Shown here: positions 1 through 7,507 of the stretch, piece by piece
Position numbering within the stretch: position 1 is the stretch's first letter
How the letters are laid out: each line of letters opens with the position of its first letter
From: Anaeromyxobacter paludicola
Lineage (GTDB): Bacteria > Myxococcota > Myxococcia > Myxococcales > Anaeromyxobacteraceae
Length of the DNA stretch: 64,000 nt
Reading direction: 5' to 3'
Assembly (NCBI RefSeq): GCF_023169965.1
Contig: NZ_AP025592.1
Span: 1,550,001-1,614,000, forward strand
The notes under the pieces: model-generated
Told to the model about the DNA's origin: nothing
Database searches by the model: none
Seen by the model: only the letters and a program-made list of their open reading frames with translations
Translations under genes and position numbers: made by a program

Positions 1-384
1 TCGTGGCTCGCCGATGAGGACGCCCTGCGCGCGCTCGCGGCCCGCCTCGACGAGATCGCGGTCTCGCCGCTCTACCTCGACGAGCAGCAGCGCGAGGAGC
101 AGTCGGCCCGCGCCGTCGCCGAGGCGGCCGAGGCCTGGCTCGACGCGCCCCGCCGCGCGCTGCTCGCGGCCCGGCTCCGCACGGTGGCCGATCACCTCGA
201 GCGGACCGGCCGCCCGGACGACGCGCGCGCCGCCGCCGCGGCCGCCCGCGCCCTCGAGGCCGGCCGGCCCGCCGCCGAGATCCCCTTCGCGCGCCTCCTC
301 GTCGAGAAGGCCTTCCCGGCCCGCCCCGAGGGCGGCGCGGGGACCGGCCGCGAGGCGCCGCTCATCGTCGGGCCGGGAGCCTGA
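1..384 (+). CDS. 3' end of an unidentified, Ala-rich helical protein (5' truncated)
   Basis: The reading frame is open from base 1 to a TGA at 382-384, so the gene begins before the window; about 127 codons are visible. The visible part is rich in Ala, Arg, Glu and Leu and looks all-helical, with stretches such as [17 protein letters not shown] and [12 protein letters not shown] see no signal peptide, membrane segment or metal motif. The next gene starts three bases after the stop, so it is probably the upstream member of the Nudix-AMMECR1-RseP operon. I do not recognise the family. An in-frame start inside this segment would give only a fragment, so a truncated long gene is the better reading. 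Confidence 0.6.
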   Translation, partial: SWLADEDALRALAARLDEIAVSPLYLDEQQREEQSARAVAEAAEAWLDAPRRALLAARLRTVADHLERTGRPDDARAAAAAARALEAGRPAAEIPFARLLVEKAFPARPEGGAGTGREAPLIVGPGA

Positions 385-386
385 GC

Positions 387-809
387 GTGGCCGAGTACCG
401 GAACCCCACCCCCACCGTGGACCTGGTGGTGCTCCTGCCCGGCGATCGGGTGGTGCTGGTCGAGCGCAAGGGGGAGCCGCGCGGCTGGGCCCTCCCCGGC
501 GGCTTCGTGGACGAGGGCGAGTCGCTCGAGGCCGCCGCGGTGCGCGAGGCGCGCGAGGAGATCGGGCTCGAGGTGACGCTGGAGGAGCAGTTCCACGCCT
601 ACTCCGACCCGCGCCGCGATCCCCGCCGCCACACCGTGACCACGGTCTTCATCGGCCGGGCCGAGGGCGAGCCGGTCGGCGGCGACGACGCCGCGCAGGC
701 CCGCCCCTTCCCCTGGACGGCGCTCCCCTCGCCGCTCTGCTTCGACCACGCCGAGATCCTGGGGGACGTCCGGCGCTACCTCCTCACCGGGCAGCGGAGG
801 CGCCTGTGA
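387..809 (+). CDS. Nudix hydrolase
   Basis: A 140-residue protein with a full Nudix box at residues 39-61 (GG-F-V-D-EGES ... REAREEIGL), the Mg2+-binding signature of enzymes that cleave a nucleoside diphosphate linked to another moiety. Length is typical for a single-domain Nudix enzyme. The substrate cannot be told from sequence: ADP-ribose, 8-oxo-dGTP and NADH are all handled by such small members. The start is GTG, three bases after the stop of the upstream gene, and the stop overlaps the GTG start of the AMMECR1 gene (GTGA), so it is translated as part of an operon. Family assignment is certain; specificity is not. Confidence 0.9.
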   Translation: MAEYRNPTPTVDLVVLLPGDRVVLVERKGEPRGWALPGGFVDEGESLEAAAVREAREEIGLEVTLEEQFHAYSDPRRDPRRHTVTTVFIGRAEGEPVGGDDAAQARPFPWTALPSPLCFDHAEILGDVRRYLLTGQRRRL

Positions 810-1366
810 TCGACCTCGTCCCCGAGGAGCGCGCCGCGCTCCTCCTCGTCGCCCGCGCCGCGCTGGCGCGGGCCCTCGGCGCTCCCGCCGACCCGCCCGC
901 CGCGCCCGGCCGGCTCGCCTCGCTGCGGGCCGGCGTCTTCGTGAGCTGGACGGTGGACGGCGAGCGGCGCGGCAGCCTCGGCGCCATCGCCCCCTCGGCC
1001 CCGCTCCTCGAGGAGACCGCCGCCATGGCGGTGCGCGCCGCCCTCGAGGACCCGCGCACCCCGCCCGTCACCGCGGCGGAGCTGCCGCGGGCCCGCTGCA
1101 CGGTCGCGCTCGCGGCCGCGCCGGAGCCGCTCGACGACCCGGGCCGGCTCGACCCGGCCCGCCAGGGCCTCTCGGTCACCCACGGCGACCACGCCGCCGT
1201 GCTGCTGCCGGCGGCGGCCGCGGGCCAGGGCTGGGGGGCCGCCGAGTACCTGAAGCACGCCTGCCTGCGCGCCGGGCTGCGCGCCGACGCCGCCGCGCTG
1301 CCCGGCACCCGGGTGCTCGCCTTCGAGGTGCTGGAGGTCGGGGACGTGATAGGAACTGCCGGATGA
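806..1366 (+). CDS. AMMECR1-domain protein (AmmeMemoRadiSam protein A type)
   Basis: A 186-residue protein matching the AMMECR1 fold: the family hallmark LRGCIG appears here as RRGSLGAI around residues 53-60, followed by GDHAAVLLP and a [16 protein letters not shown] region typical of the domain's C-terminal half. The bacterial family often travels with a Memo protein and a radical-SAM enzyme (the AmmeMemoRadiSam set); neither partner is in this window. The biochemical role is unknown. The GTG start at 806 overlaps the Nudix stop and its TGA overlaps the rseP ATG, so three genes are coupled. The replacement of the hallmark Cys-Ile by Ser-Leu is a departure from the usual motif. Confidence 0.8.
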   Translation: MIDLVPEERAALLLVARAALARALGAPADPPAAPGRLASLRAGVFVSWTVDGERRGSLGAIAPSAPLLEETAAMAVRAALEDPRTPPVTAAELPRARCTVALAAAPEPLDDPGRLDPARQGLSVTHGDHAAVLLPAAAAGQGWGAAEYLKHACLRAGLRADAAALPGTRVLAFEVLEVGDVIGTAG

Positions 1367-2433
1367 TCCCTGCCGTGGCCCTCTCCGCGGCGGCGAGCTT
1401 CCTCGCCGTCGCGCTGGTCGTCGTCCTCGCGTTCTCCTTCCTCATCGTGATCCACGAGGCCGGCCACTTCGCCGTGGCCCGGGCGTGCGGGATGCGCGTC
1501 GAGCGCTTCAGCGTGGGGTACGGGCCGGTGGTCTGGTCCACCCGCCGGGGCGAGACCGAGTACGCCATCTCGATCCTGCCGTTCGGCGGCTACGTGAAGA
1601 TCGCCGGCATGGCGCCGGACGAGGAGATCGCGCCGGGCGACCCGGCCGCCTACTCGAACCAGCCCGCCTGGCGACGCTTCCTCGTCATCCTCACCGGCCC
1701 GGCCATGAACTACGTGGGCGCGGTGCTGCTCGCGTGGGCCATGATCGCGACCACCGGCATCCGCGAGCCCGACCCGGCGCCGGCGGTGGGCGAGGTGGTG
1801 GCCGGGAGCGCCGCCGAGCGCGCCGGGCTGCGCGAGGGCGATCGGATCGTGGCGGTGGACGGGGCGCCGGTCGGCTCGTGGGCGGCGCTGGTCTCGGCGG
1901 TGCAGGCCCGCCCCTCGCGGCCGGTCCGGCTGGACGTGGAGCGGGGCGGCGCGCCGCTCGCGCTCACCGCGGTGCCGGACGCGATCGGCGGCCGCGGCCG
2001 TCTCGGGCTCGGGCCGAGCATGCGGCTCGTCCGGGCCCCGCCGGCAGCGGCGCTGGGGCGCGGCCTCGCCCTCACCAACGCGCGGGCCGGCGACATCCTC
2101 GCCGGCCTGGGCCAGATGGTGAGCCGCAAGCAGCAGGCGGAGCTGCGGGGCCCGGTCGGCATCGCGCAGGAGATGGCGAAGAGCGCGCGGGCGGGGCTCG
2201 CCCCGTTCCTGTCGATGGTCTGGTTCATCTCCATCGTCCTCGCGCTCTTCAACCTGCTCCCCATCCCCGCGCTCGACGGCGGCCGGCTGGTCTTCCTGTG
2301 CTACGAGATCGTCACCCGGCGGCGGGTGGACGAGAAGGTGGAGAGCACCGTCCACCTGGTCGGCTTCATCGCCATCTTCGGCCTCATCCTCCTGACCGTC
2401 TTCGGCGACCTGGCGCGGCTCTTCCACCGATAG
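1363..2433 (+). CDS. rseP: RseP-type site-2 intramembrane metalloprotease
   Basis: A 356-residue inner-membrane zinc protease of family M50. The first membrane segment carries the zinc motif HEAGH (residues 31-35); the third zinc ligand is Asp305 in NLLPIPALDGG. Between them lies one PDZ domain (about 140-205), fewer than the two in E. coli RseP, as is common outside the gamma-proteobacteria. Membrane segments are visible at about 12-30, 105-130, 283-303 and 330-349. The family cleaves anti-sigma factors and leftover signal peptides. ATG overlaps the AMMECR1 stop (ATGA). In many bacteria rseP sits beside bamA, but here bamA is 34 kb away. Assignment as a site-2 protease is certain; orthology to RseP is very likely. 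Confidence 0.93.
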   Translation: MIPAVALSAAASFLAVALVVVLAFSFLIVIHEAGHFAVARACGMRVERFSVGYGPVVWSTRRGETEYAISILPFGGYVKIAGMAPDEEIAPGDPAAYSNQPAWRRFLVILTGPAMNYVGAVLLAWAMIATTGIREPDPAPAVGEVVAGSAAERAGLREGDRIVAVDGAPVGSWAALVSAVQARPSRPVRLDVERGGAPLALTAVPDAIGGRGRLGLGPSMRLVRAPPAAALGRGLALTNARAGDILAGLGQMVSRKQQAELRGPVGIAQEMAKSARAGLAPFLSMVWFISIVLALFNLLPIPALDGGRLVFLCYEIVTRRRVDEKVESTVHLVGFIAIFGLILLTVFGDLARLFHR

Positions 2434-2456
2434 CGCGACCCCCTCCGTCCCCTTCC

Positions 2457-2465
2457 TGCTATACT
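2457..2465 (+). promoter_or_regulatory. extended -10 promoter element of the zinc-ribbon thioredoxin gene
   Basis: TGC followed by TATACT (2460-2465) is an extended -10 element, conspicuous in a very GC-rich background. It lies 34 bases before the ATG at 2500, with a Shine-Dalgarno GAGGGG in between. No convincing -35 is visible. Confidence 0.6.
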
Positions 2466-2499
2466 GGCCGGCGGGGATGTGCTTCACGCGAGGGGACCC

Positions 2500-2931
2500 A
2501 TGCCAGTTTTCCGCTGCACCGCCTGCGGGGCGGTGAACCGCGTCGGCTCGCCGGCCGGCGGGAGCGAGTGCGCCCGCTGCAAGCGCGCGCTCGACGTGTC
2601 GGGCGCGCCGCAGGAGGTGGACGCCGCCTCGCTCGTCTCGGCCCTGCGCTCCTCGCCCGCCCCGGTGCTGGTGGACTTCTCCGCGGGCGAGGCGCCCGCC
2701 GAGCTGCGGCGCATCGCCCGGGACCAGGCGGGCGACCTGCTGGTGCTGACCGTGGACCCGGGCGCCGAGCCGGCCGCGGCGCGGGCCTACGACGTCGAGC
2801 GGTCCCCCACCTTCATCCTCTTCTCGCGCGGCGCCGAGGTGCGGCGCGCCGAGGCGCTGCCGCCGGAGGGCGAGCTCTTGCGCTGGTGCGAGGCGCCCGC
2901 GCGGCCCACGCAGGCGGCCCGCGCCGGTTAG
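2500..2931 (+). CDS. zinc-ribbon plus thioredoxin-fold protein lacking the catalytic cysteines
   Basis: A 143-residue protein. The N-terminus is a zinc ribbon (C6-x2-C9 and C24-x2-C27), the arrangement seen in thioredoxin 2 (TrxC). The rest has thioredoxin-fold landmarks: VLVDFSAG at 57-64, where thioredoxins have VDFWAxWCGPC, and the cis-proline loop SPTFILF at 102-108. The WCGPC active site is replaced by GEAP, so no redox Cys pair remains; it cannot be an ordinary disulfide reductase and may be a chaperone-like or binding protein. The ATG at 2500 is chosen over a GTG at 2479 because a GAGGGG ribosome site precedes it at the right distance. Domain assignment is from visible motifs only. Confidence 0.75.
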   Translation: MPVFRCTACGAVNRVGSPAGGSECARCKRALDVSGAPQEVDAASLVSALRSSPAPVLVDFSAGEAPAELRRIARDQAGDLLVLTVDPGAEPAAARAYDVERSPTFILFSRGAEVRRAEALPPEGELLRWCEAPARPTQAARAG

Positions 2932-2934
2932 AAT
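2929..2934 (+). promoter_or_regulatory. -10 element giving a leaderless moaDE transcript
   Basis: TAGAAT sits exactly six bases before the ATG of the MoaD-MoaE gene, overlapping the upstream stop codon region. The expected transcription start would fall on or next to the A of the ATG. No ribosome-binding site is present between them and no clear -35 is seen. Confidence 0.5.
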
Positions 2935-2940
2935 GGCCGC

Positions 2941-3597
2941 ATGAACCTCACCGTCCTCTTCTTCGCCGCCGCCCGGGAGGCCGCCGGGCTGGATCGCGAG
3001 ACCATCGTCCTGCCCGAGCCGGCCGACGTCGCCGCCCTGCGGCGCGCGCTCGCCGAGCGCCACCCCGCCCTGGCCCGGATCCTCCCCCGCTGCCGCATGG
3101 CGGCCGGCGAGGAGCTGGTCGAGGAGCACCACCCGCTCGCCGACGGGGCGGAGGTGGCCGTCATCCCGCCGGTCTCCGGCGGCGCCCCGCTCTTCCGCGT
3201 CCAGGACGCGCCCCTCTCGCTCGCCGAGGTGGTGGCCGCGGTCGCCTCGCCCGGGCGCGGGGCGGTGGTCACCTTCAGCGGCGACGTGCGCAGCGAGACG
3301 CGCGGCCGCCCGGTGGTCCGGCTCGAGTACGAGGCCTACCGCTCCATGGCCGAGAAGACGCTCGCCCGCATCGGCGCCCAGCTGGCCGAGGCGCACGGGG
3401 CCGTGCTCGCCATCGTCCACCGGGTGGGCGTGCTCCAGCCGGGAGAGTCGGCGGTGGTGATCGCGGCCGCCGCGCCGCACCGCACGCCGGCCTTCCGCGC
3501 CTGCGAGGAGGCCATCGAGCGGCTCAAGCGCGAGACGCCCATCTGGAAGCGCGAGGTCTTCGCGGACGGCACGGAGTGGGTGGGGCTCGGCCCCTGA
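2941..3597 (+). CDS. fused molybdopterin synthase, MoaD-MoaE
   Basis: A 218-residue single chain. Residues 1-81 are a ubiquitin-like MoaD small subunit ending in the hallmark Gly80-Gly81 (PPVSGG), whose C-terminal glycine is normally thiocarboxylated to donate sulfur. Residues 82-218 are a complete MoaE large subunit (VVTFSGDVRSETRG, YEAYRSMAEK, IVHRVGVLQPGE, PIWKREVF). Together they would convert precursor Z (cPMP) to molybdopterin. In the known mycobacterial fusion MoaX, cleavage after the Gly-Gly is needed for activity; the same would be expected here because a buried peptide bond blocks thiocarboxylation. No other moa genes are in the window. Confidence 0.92.
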   Translation: MNLTVLFFAAAREAAGLDRETIVLPEPADVAALRRALAERHPALARILPRCRMAAGEELVEEHHPLADGAEVAVIPPVSGGAPLFRVQDAPLSLAEVVAAVASPGRGAVVTFSGDVRSETRGRPVVRLEYEAYRSMAEKTLARIGAQLAEAHGAVLAIVHRVGVLQPGESAVVIAAAAPHRTPAFRACEEAIERLKRETPIWKREVFADGTEWVGLGP

Positions 3598-3616
3598 CCC
3601 GGCCCTCGGTCCGGGA

Positions 3617-3622
3617 TATCAT
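3617..3622 (+). promoter_or_regulatory. possible -10 element before the receiver gene
   Basis: TATCAT lies nine bases before the ATG at 3632, with a GGAGG ribosome site between. It fits the spacing seen at several other start codons in the window. It could also be chance. Confidence 0.35.
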
Positions 3623-3631
3623 GGAGGCCCG

Positions 3632-4000
3632 ATGAAGCTCCTCATCGCCGACGACGACCGGCTCATCCGGGCCATGCTCTCGGACATCCTCGCCGAGCTC
3701 GGGCACACGGTCGTGGCCGCCGCCGACGGCGAGGAGGCGGTGCGGCTCTACGAGGCCGAGCGGCCCGACGCGGTCATCCTCGACTTCCTCATGCCGCGCC
3801 TCTCCGGGCTCGACGCCCTCCAGGCCATGCGGCGCGGCGGCGCGCGGGTCCCGGCGGCGCTCCTCACCGCCATCAGCGACGACAGCGTGCGGGCGGTGGA
3901 CGGCGGCGACGCCCCCGACGCCTACCTCGAGAAGCCGTTCCGGCGCCGCACCATCGAGCGCGCGCTGGCCGAGCTGGCCCGGGCGGCGCGCGCCGGATGA
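3632..4000 (+). CDS. single-domain response regulator
   Basis: A 122-residue receiver domain with all key residues: the acidic cluster DDD (7-9), phospho-acceptor Asp51 in VILDFLMP, Thr79 and Lys101 in EKPF. There is no output domain. Its stop overlaps the ATG of the HD-GYP gene (ATGA), so the two are co-translated and this receiver probably acts on or with that protein. It is preceded by GGAGG eight bases from the ATG. The cognate kinase is not adjacent. Confidence 0.92.
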   Translation: MKLLIADDDRLIRAMLSDILAELGHTVVAAADGEEAVRLYEAERPDAVILDFLMPRLSGLDALQAMRRGGARVPAALLTAISDDSVRAVDGGDAPDAYLEKPFRRRTIERALAELARAARAG

Positions 4001-4947
4001 GGCTCTTCCGGGCCATCCTCGGGCTGATGCTCCTGTCGTCGGCCGTGCCGGTGGCGGTCCTGGGCGCGCTGCTCGCCACCCGCGCCGAGCTCGACGGCCT
4101 GGCCATCGGCGCGGGGGCGTTCTCGGTGGCGCTCTCGGTCGCGCTGTCGGCCTGGTTCGCCCGGCGGCTCACCCGCCCCGTGCGCGCCTGCGTCGCCGGC
4201 GCGCTCGAGATCGCGCGCGGCCGCTTCGGGCGCGAGGTCCCGGTGCAGGTCCGCAACGAGATCGGCGACCTCGCCTACACCTTCAACCACATGTCGCGCG
4301 AGCTCGCGAGCTACGACGCCGAGAACCACCGGCTCATCGCGGCGCTGGAGCGCGGCTACCTCGACACCCTCCGGAGCCTCGCCGGCGCCATCGACGCCAA
4401 GGACCCGTACACCCGCGGCCACAGCCAGCGCGTCGCCGACCTCTCGGTCGAGATCGGCCGGGAGCTCGGGCTCGACGGGCCGCAGCTGCGCCTCCTCGAG
4501 TACGGCGGCCTCCTGCACGACGTGGGCAAGATCGGCGTGGGCGAGCCCATCCTGCGCAAGGCCGGCCAGCTCACCGAGGAGGAGATGGCCGTCATGCGCG
4601 AGCACCCGGTGATCGGGGCGGAGATCGTGCGCGGCGTCGAGTTCCTGGCCGGCGCGCTGCCCGGCATCCGCTCGCACCACGAGCGCTGGGACGGGGGCGG
4701 CTACCCGGACCAGCTGGCGGGCGAGCAGATCCCGCTCGTGGCCCGCATCGTCTCGGCCGCCGACGTCTACGACGCCATGACCTCGGAGCGCCCGTACCAG
4801 CGGCCCCTCCCGCCCGCGACCGCCAGCGAGAAGGTGGCGAGCATGGCGGGGCGCCAGATCGACCCCCGCGTGGCCGCCGCCCTGGAGCGGGTCCTGCAAC
4901 GGCGCGAGACCGGCGGCGCGGCCGGCGAGCGGGAGGCGCGCGCGTGA
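3997..4947 (+). CDS. membrane HAMP / HD-GYP protein, probable c-di-GMP phosphodiesterase
   Basis: A 316-residue protein: two N-terminal membrane segments (about 5-27 and 33-54), a HAMP linker (55-110, with RLTRPV and NEIGDLAYTFNHM), then an HD-GYP domain (120-300). The metal and signature motifs are present: HDVGKIG at 174-180 and HHERWDGGGYP at 227-237, the usual GTGYP written GGGYP. HD-GYP domains hydrolyse c-di-GMP to GMP; a few act on cGAMP. There is no periplasmic sensor of any size, so input probably comes through the coupled receiver or the HAMP. The last 20 residues are a polar tail. Its stop overlaps the next GTG (GTGA). Confidence 0.9.
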   Translation: MRLFRAILGLMLLSSAVPVAVLGALLATRAELDGLAIGAGAFSVALSVALSAWFARRLTRPVRACVAGALEIARGRFGREVPVQVRNEIGDLAYTFNHMSRELASYDAENHRLIAALERGYLDTLRSLAGAIDAKDPYTRGHSQRVADLSVEIGRELGLDGPQLRLLEYGGLLHDVGKIGVGEPILRKAGQLTEEEMAVMREHPVIGAEIVRGVEFLAGALPGIRSHHERWDGGGYPDQLAGEQIPLVARIVSAADVYDAMTSERPYQRPLPPATASEKVASMAGRQIDPRVAAALERVLQRRETGGAAGEREARA

Positions 4948-5573
4948 CCCGGGCGGCCCTCCTCGACCTCGACGGCACGCTCATCGACTCGCGCGAGGAC
5001 CTCTGCCTCGCCGTGAACCACGCCCTCGGCGTGGTGGGGCTGCCGGCGCGCTCGCTCGAGGAGGTGACGAGCTTCGTCGGCGAGGGGGCCGCGAAGCTGG
5101 TGGCCCGGGCCGTCGCGCCGCGGACCGACCTCCTCGAGCCCGCCCTCGCGGCCTGGTGGGAGCACTACGAGGCCCACCTGCTCGACCGGACCCGCCTCTA
5201 CCCGGGCGTCGCCGAGGTCCTCGCCGGCGCGGGGCGCACCCTCGCCGTGCTCACCAACAAGCCGGGGCGGCTCGCCCGACGCATCCTCGACGGGCTCGGG
5301 GTCGGCGGCCGCTTCGCGGCGGTGGTCGGCGGGGACGAGGCGGCCCGGAAGCCCGATCCGGCCGGCGCGCTCGCGCTCCTGGCGAAGCTCGGCGCGTCGC
5401 CCGGCGACGCGGTCTTCGTGGGCGACAGCCGGGTGGACCTCGAGACGGCCCGCGCCGCCGGGATCCCCTTCGTGGCGGTCGGGTGGGGGCTCGTGCCCGA
5501 GGCGGCGCTGCGCGAGGCCGGCGCCGAGGTGATCGTGCACCGCGCCGCCGACCTCGCGCCCTGGCTGGCGTAG
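4944..5573 (+). CDS. gph: HAD-family phosphoglycolate phosphatase-like hydrolase
   Basis: A 209-residue HAD hydrolase with motif I DLDGTLIDS near residues 8-16, a C1-type cap (about 17-80), motif II in VLTNKPGR, the motif III lysine in ARKPDP, and motif IV GDSRVDLETA. The sequence and length fit the Gph/PGP group that dephosphorylates 2-phosphoglycolate, although close relatives act on other small phosphates, so the substrate is inferred. GTG start overlapping the HD-GYP stop. It is the last gene of the receiver/HD-GYP/Gph set; a metabolic link to c-di-GMP is not obvious. Confidence 0.82.
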   Translation: MTRAALLDLDGTLIDSREDLCLAVNHALGVVGLPARSLEEVTSFVGEGAAKLVARAVAPRTDLLEPALAAWWEHYEAHLLDRTRLYPGVAEVLAGAGRTLAVLTNKPGRLARRILDGLGVGGRFAAVVGGDEAARKPDPAGALALLAKLGASPGDAVFVGDSRVDLETARAAGIPFVAVGWGLVPEAALREAGAEVIVHRAADLAPWLA

Positions 5574-5655
5574 GCGTCGGCGCCCTCCGGCGCCGCCCTC
5601 CTCCGGACGGCCCGAAAACTCGACCGCCCCGGGCGCTCGTGCCACCCTCCCCCGC

Positions 5656-6015
5656 ATGCTCGCGCTCCTGAAGTGGCTCCTCGTCCTCGGCACCCTGGCG
5701 GCGCTCTTCGCGCTCGTCCCGGTGGACGGGAAGACGCTGCTCGAGCGCGCGGGAGCGCTCCACGCGCCCCAGGCGCACGCGCACGCGCGGGGCCACGCCC
5801 GCCCCGCCCCGGCGCCCGACGAGGCCGACGAGGAGGAGCCCAGCCCGGCGCCGCCCCGCCGGGAGCCGCCGGCGAAGCCCGCCCCCTCCCCGGCGTCGCC
5901 CTCCCCTGCGCGCCGCTCCGCCTCCGCCGCCCGGCCGAGCCCGCTCCCCCACGAGCAGCACAGCGCCTCCGACCACGCCGCGCTCGATCGCCTGGTGACC
6001 GAGCGGGCGCGCTAG
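5656..6015 (+). CDS. small membrane-anchored Pro/Ala-rich protein, unknown function
   Basis: A 119-residue protein: one hydrophobic segment (residues 4-21, LLKWLLVLGTLAALFALVPV), a short conserved-looking patch (VDGKTLLERAG), then a long low-complexity Pro/Ala/Arg/Glu tail. The single anchor with a disordered tail suggests a periplasm-facing or cytoplasm-facing tether, but I do not recognise it. The reality of the gene rests on the clear membrane segment and on filling the gap between gph and htrA. There is no strong ribosome site. It could be non-conserved. Confidence 0.5.
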   Translation: MLALLKWLLVLGTLAALFALVPVDGKTLLERAGALHAPQAHAHARGHARPAPAPDEADEEEPSPAPPRREPPAKPAPSPASPSPARRSASAARPSPLPHEQHSASDHAALDRLVTERAR

Positions 6016-6145
6016 CGATCTCCGCGGCGGCGCCATGCCCGGCGCCCGGCCCCCGGGCGGCCGCCAGCCGGGAGCCTTCACGGCTCCGCGCGGCGGCGCC
6101 GGCGCTCGGTTGTGCCCGGCCGCGGCCGCGCGCACCTTCTCACCG

Positions 6146-6165
6146 GGGATCGCCCTCGCGATCCC
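6146..6165. promoter_or_regulatory. perfect dyad just upstream of htrA
   Basis: GGGATCGC - CCTC - GCGATCCC is an 8-bp perfect inverted repeat with a 4-base loop. It ends four bases before the GGAGGTGGG ribosome site of the HtrA gene. It could be an operator or an mRNA hairpin controlling the start. The rest of the 162-base gap holds only a weaker hairpin (6071-6087). Confidence 0.45.
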
Positions 6166-6177
6166 GCAGGAGGTGGG

Positions 6178-7338
6178 ATGGTGCTCGGGGCGCTCCTCTT
6201 CGCGCTGGCGCTCGCGGCCGAGCCGCCGGCCGGCGCGGCCCCGCCGGAGGAGCCGCTCTTCAGCGAGCTCCACGGGGCCGCCCCGCGACCCCCCATCCCC
6301 GACCTGACCCGGCTCGTGAAGGCGGCCATGCCCGCGGTGGTGAGCGTCATCACCACCGCCCCGCCGGAGGCGCCCAAGGGCGGCGGGCCGGGCCAGGGCG
6401 CGCCCGAGGACCTCTTCGACCGGTACCACGACGGCGCGCCGAAGAAGGGGCTCGGCACCGGCTTCGTCATCCACCGCGACGGCTGGATCCTCACCAACGC
6501 GCACGTGGTGGAGGGCGCCGCGCAGGTGGAGGTGGACCTCGGCGAGGACGGCCAGCGCGTGCCGGCCCGGATCGTCGGCGCCGACGGGCCCACCGACGTG
6601 GCGCTCCTCAAGGTGGAGGTGCCGGAGCCGCTGCCGGTGGTGCCCCTCGGCGACTCCGACCGGGTGGAGATCGCCGAGTGGGCGCTGGTGCTCGGGAACC
6701 CCTTCGGCCTGAGCCACTCGGTGACCTTCGGGATCGTGAGCCACACCGGGCGGGACGACGTGTCGCCGGCCGGCCGCGAGGGCTTCTACGACTTCATCCA
6801 GACCGACGCCTCCATCAACCCCGGCAACTCCGGCGGCCCGGTCCTCAACCTGCGCGGGGAGGTGGTGGGCATCGCCACCGCCGTGAACGCCACCGGCCAG
6901 GGCATCGGCTTCGCCGTCCCCATCAACATGGCGAAGGAGATCCTGGGGCAGCTCCGCGCGCAGGGGAAGGTGGTGCGGAGCTGGCTCGGGGTCTCGGTGC
7001 GCGAGGTGTCGCGCGACCTCGCCCGGGCGGCGGGCCTGGGCGCCGAGCGGGGGGTGATGGTGACGAGCGTGGCCGAGGGCGGGCCGGGGGCGCGGGCCGG
7101 GCTGCGCGTGGGCGACGTCATCACCGGCTTCGGCGGGCGGGCGGTGCGCAACGCGGCGCGGCTGCGCTGGCAGGTGGCCACCGCGGGCGTGGGGCGGCGC
7201 GTGGCGCTCACCATCCGGCGCGGGAGGGACGAGGAGCGGGCGCTCGCCGTGCAGCTCACCCCGGCGCCGCCCGGCGAGGAGCGGGTCGCCGGAGCCAGGG
7301 CGCCGTCCCCGGGGCAGGAGGCCTCCGGCGGCGACTGA
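6178..7338 (+). CDS. HtrA/DegQ-type periplasmic serine protease with one PDZ domain
   Basis: A 386-residue secreted protease. A short hydrophobic N-terminus (residues 2-13) serves as signal peptide or anchor. The trypsin-like domain carries the catalytic triad His109 (TNAHVV), Asp140 (PTDVALLKV) and Ser218 (NPGNSGGPV). One PDZ domain follows (about 270-360). One PDZ domain puts it in the DegS/single-PDZ layout; there is no clear anchor of DegS length. HtrA proteases degrade or refold misfolded envelope proteins. The ATG at 6178 is preferred to an upstream start at 6112 because of the adjacent GGAGGTGGG and because it exposes the hydrophobic leader. The C-terminal tail is Pro/Gly/Arg-rich. Confidence 0.92.
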   Translation: MVLGALLFALALAAEPPAGAAPPEEPLFSELHGAAPRPPIPDLTRLVKAAMPAVVSVITTAPPEAPKGGGPGQGAPEDLFDRYHDGAPKKGLGTGFVIHRDGWILTNAHVVEGAAQVEVDLGEDGQRVPARIVGADGPTDVALLKVEVPEPLPVVPLGDSDRVEIAEWALVLGNPFGLSHSVTFGIVSHTGRDDVSPAGREGFYDFIQTDASINPGNSGGPVLNLRGEVVGIATAVNATGQGIGFAVPINMAKEILGQLRAQGKVVRSWLGVSVREVSRDLARAAGLGAERGVMVTSVAEGGPGARAGLRVGDVITGFGGRAVRNAARLRWQVATAGVGRRVALTIRRGRDEERALAVQLTPAPPGEERVAGARAPSPGQEASGGD

Positions 7339-7356
7339 GGGTCCGCGCAGGTCGGT

Positions 7357-7452
7357 CCCTCTCTCCAGGGTTGCCATTCGGCACGCGCTCGGGTGGGCGC
7401 CCTTGGGGCGCCGACCCTCTCTCCAGGGTTGCCATTCGGCACGCGCTCGGGT
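7357..7452 (+). repeat. 38-bp direct repeat, two copies 58 bp apart
   Basis: Copies at 7357-7394 and 7415-7452 appear identical over 38 bases and begin CCCTCTCCAGGGTTGCC-like text (CCCTCT, then CCAGGG TTGCCATTCGG). The 20-base spacer contains a GGCGCC-type hairpin. Only the second copy is followed by a plausible -10 box, so the pair looks like a tandem duplication of a promoter-proximal segment. Confidence 0.85.
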
Positions 7453-7457
7453 TATCT
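7429..7457 (+). promoter_or_regulatory. promoter of the zinc-knuckle gene
   Basis: TTGCCA (7429-7434), 17 bases, TTATCT (7452-7457), about 50 bases before the ATG at 7508. The -35 lies inside the second copy of the direct repeat. The first copy has the same -35 but no -10 after it. Confidence 0.5.
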
Positions 7458-7507
7458 AGCCGCCGCTGCGCCGCCTCAGGCGCGCGGTCAACCAACGAGT
7501 TCGAGAG

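Noticed and set aside
1-183. An internal start for the first gene, such as GTG at 184
   Set aside because: The frame is open to the window edge and the upstream text has the same helical character, so truncation is more likely.
784-3480. 898-residue minus-strand open frame opposite the Nudix-rseP-moaDE genes
   Set aside because: Low-complexity Arg/Gly/Asp/His text typical of GC-rich antisense frames; the plus-strand genes have clear motifs.
1363-3635. 716-residue plus-strand frame across rseP and moaDE
   Set aside because: Begins inside rseP out of frame and has no family motifs.
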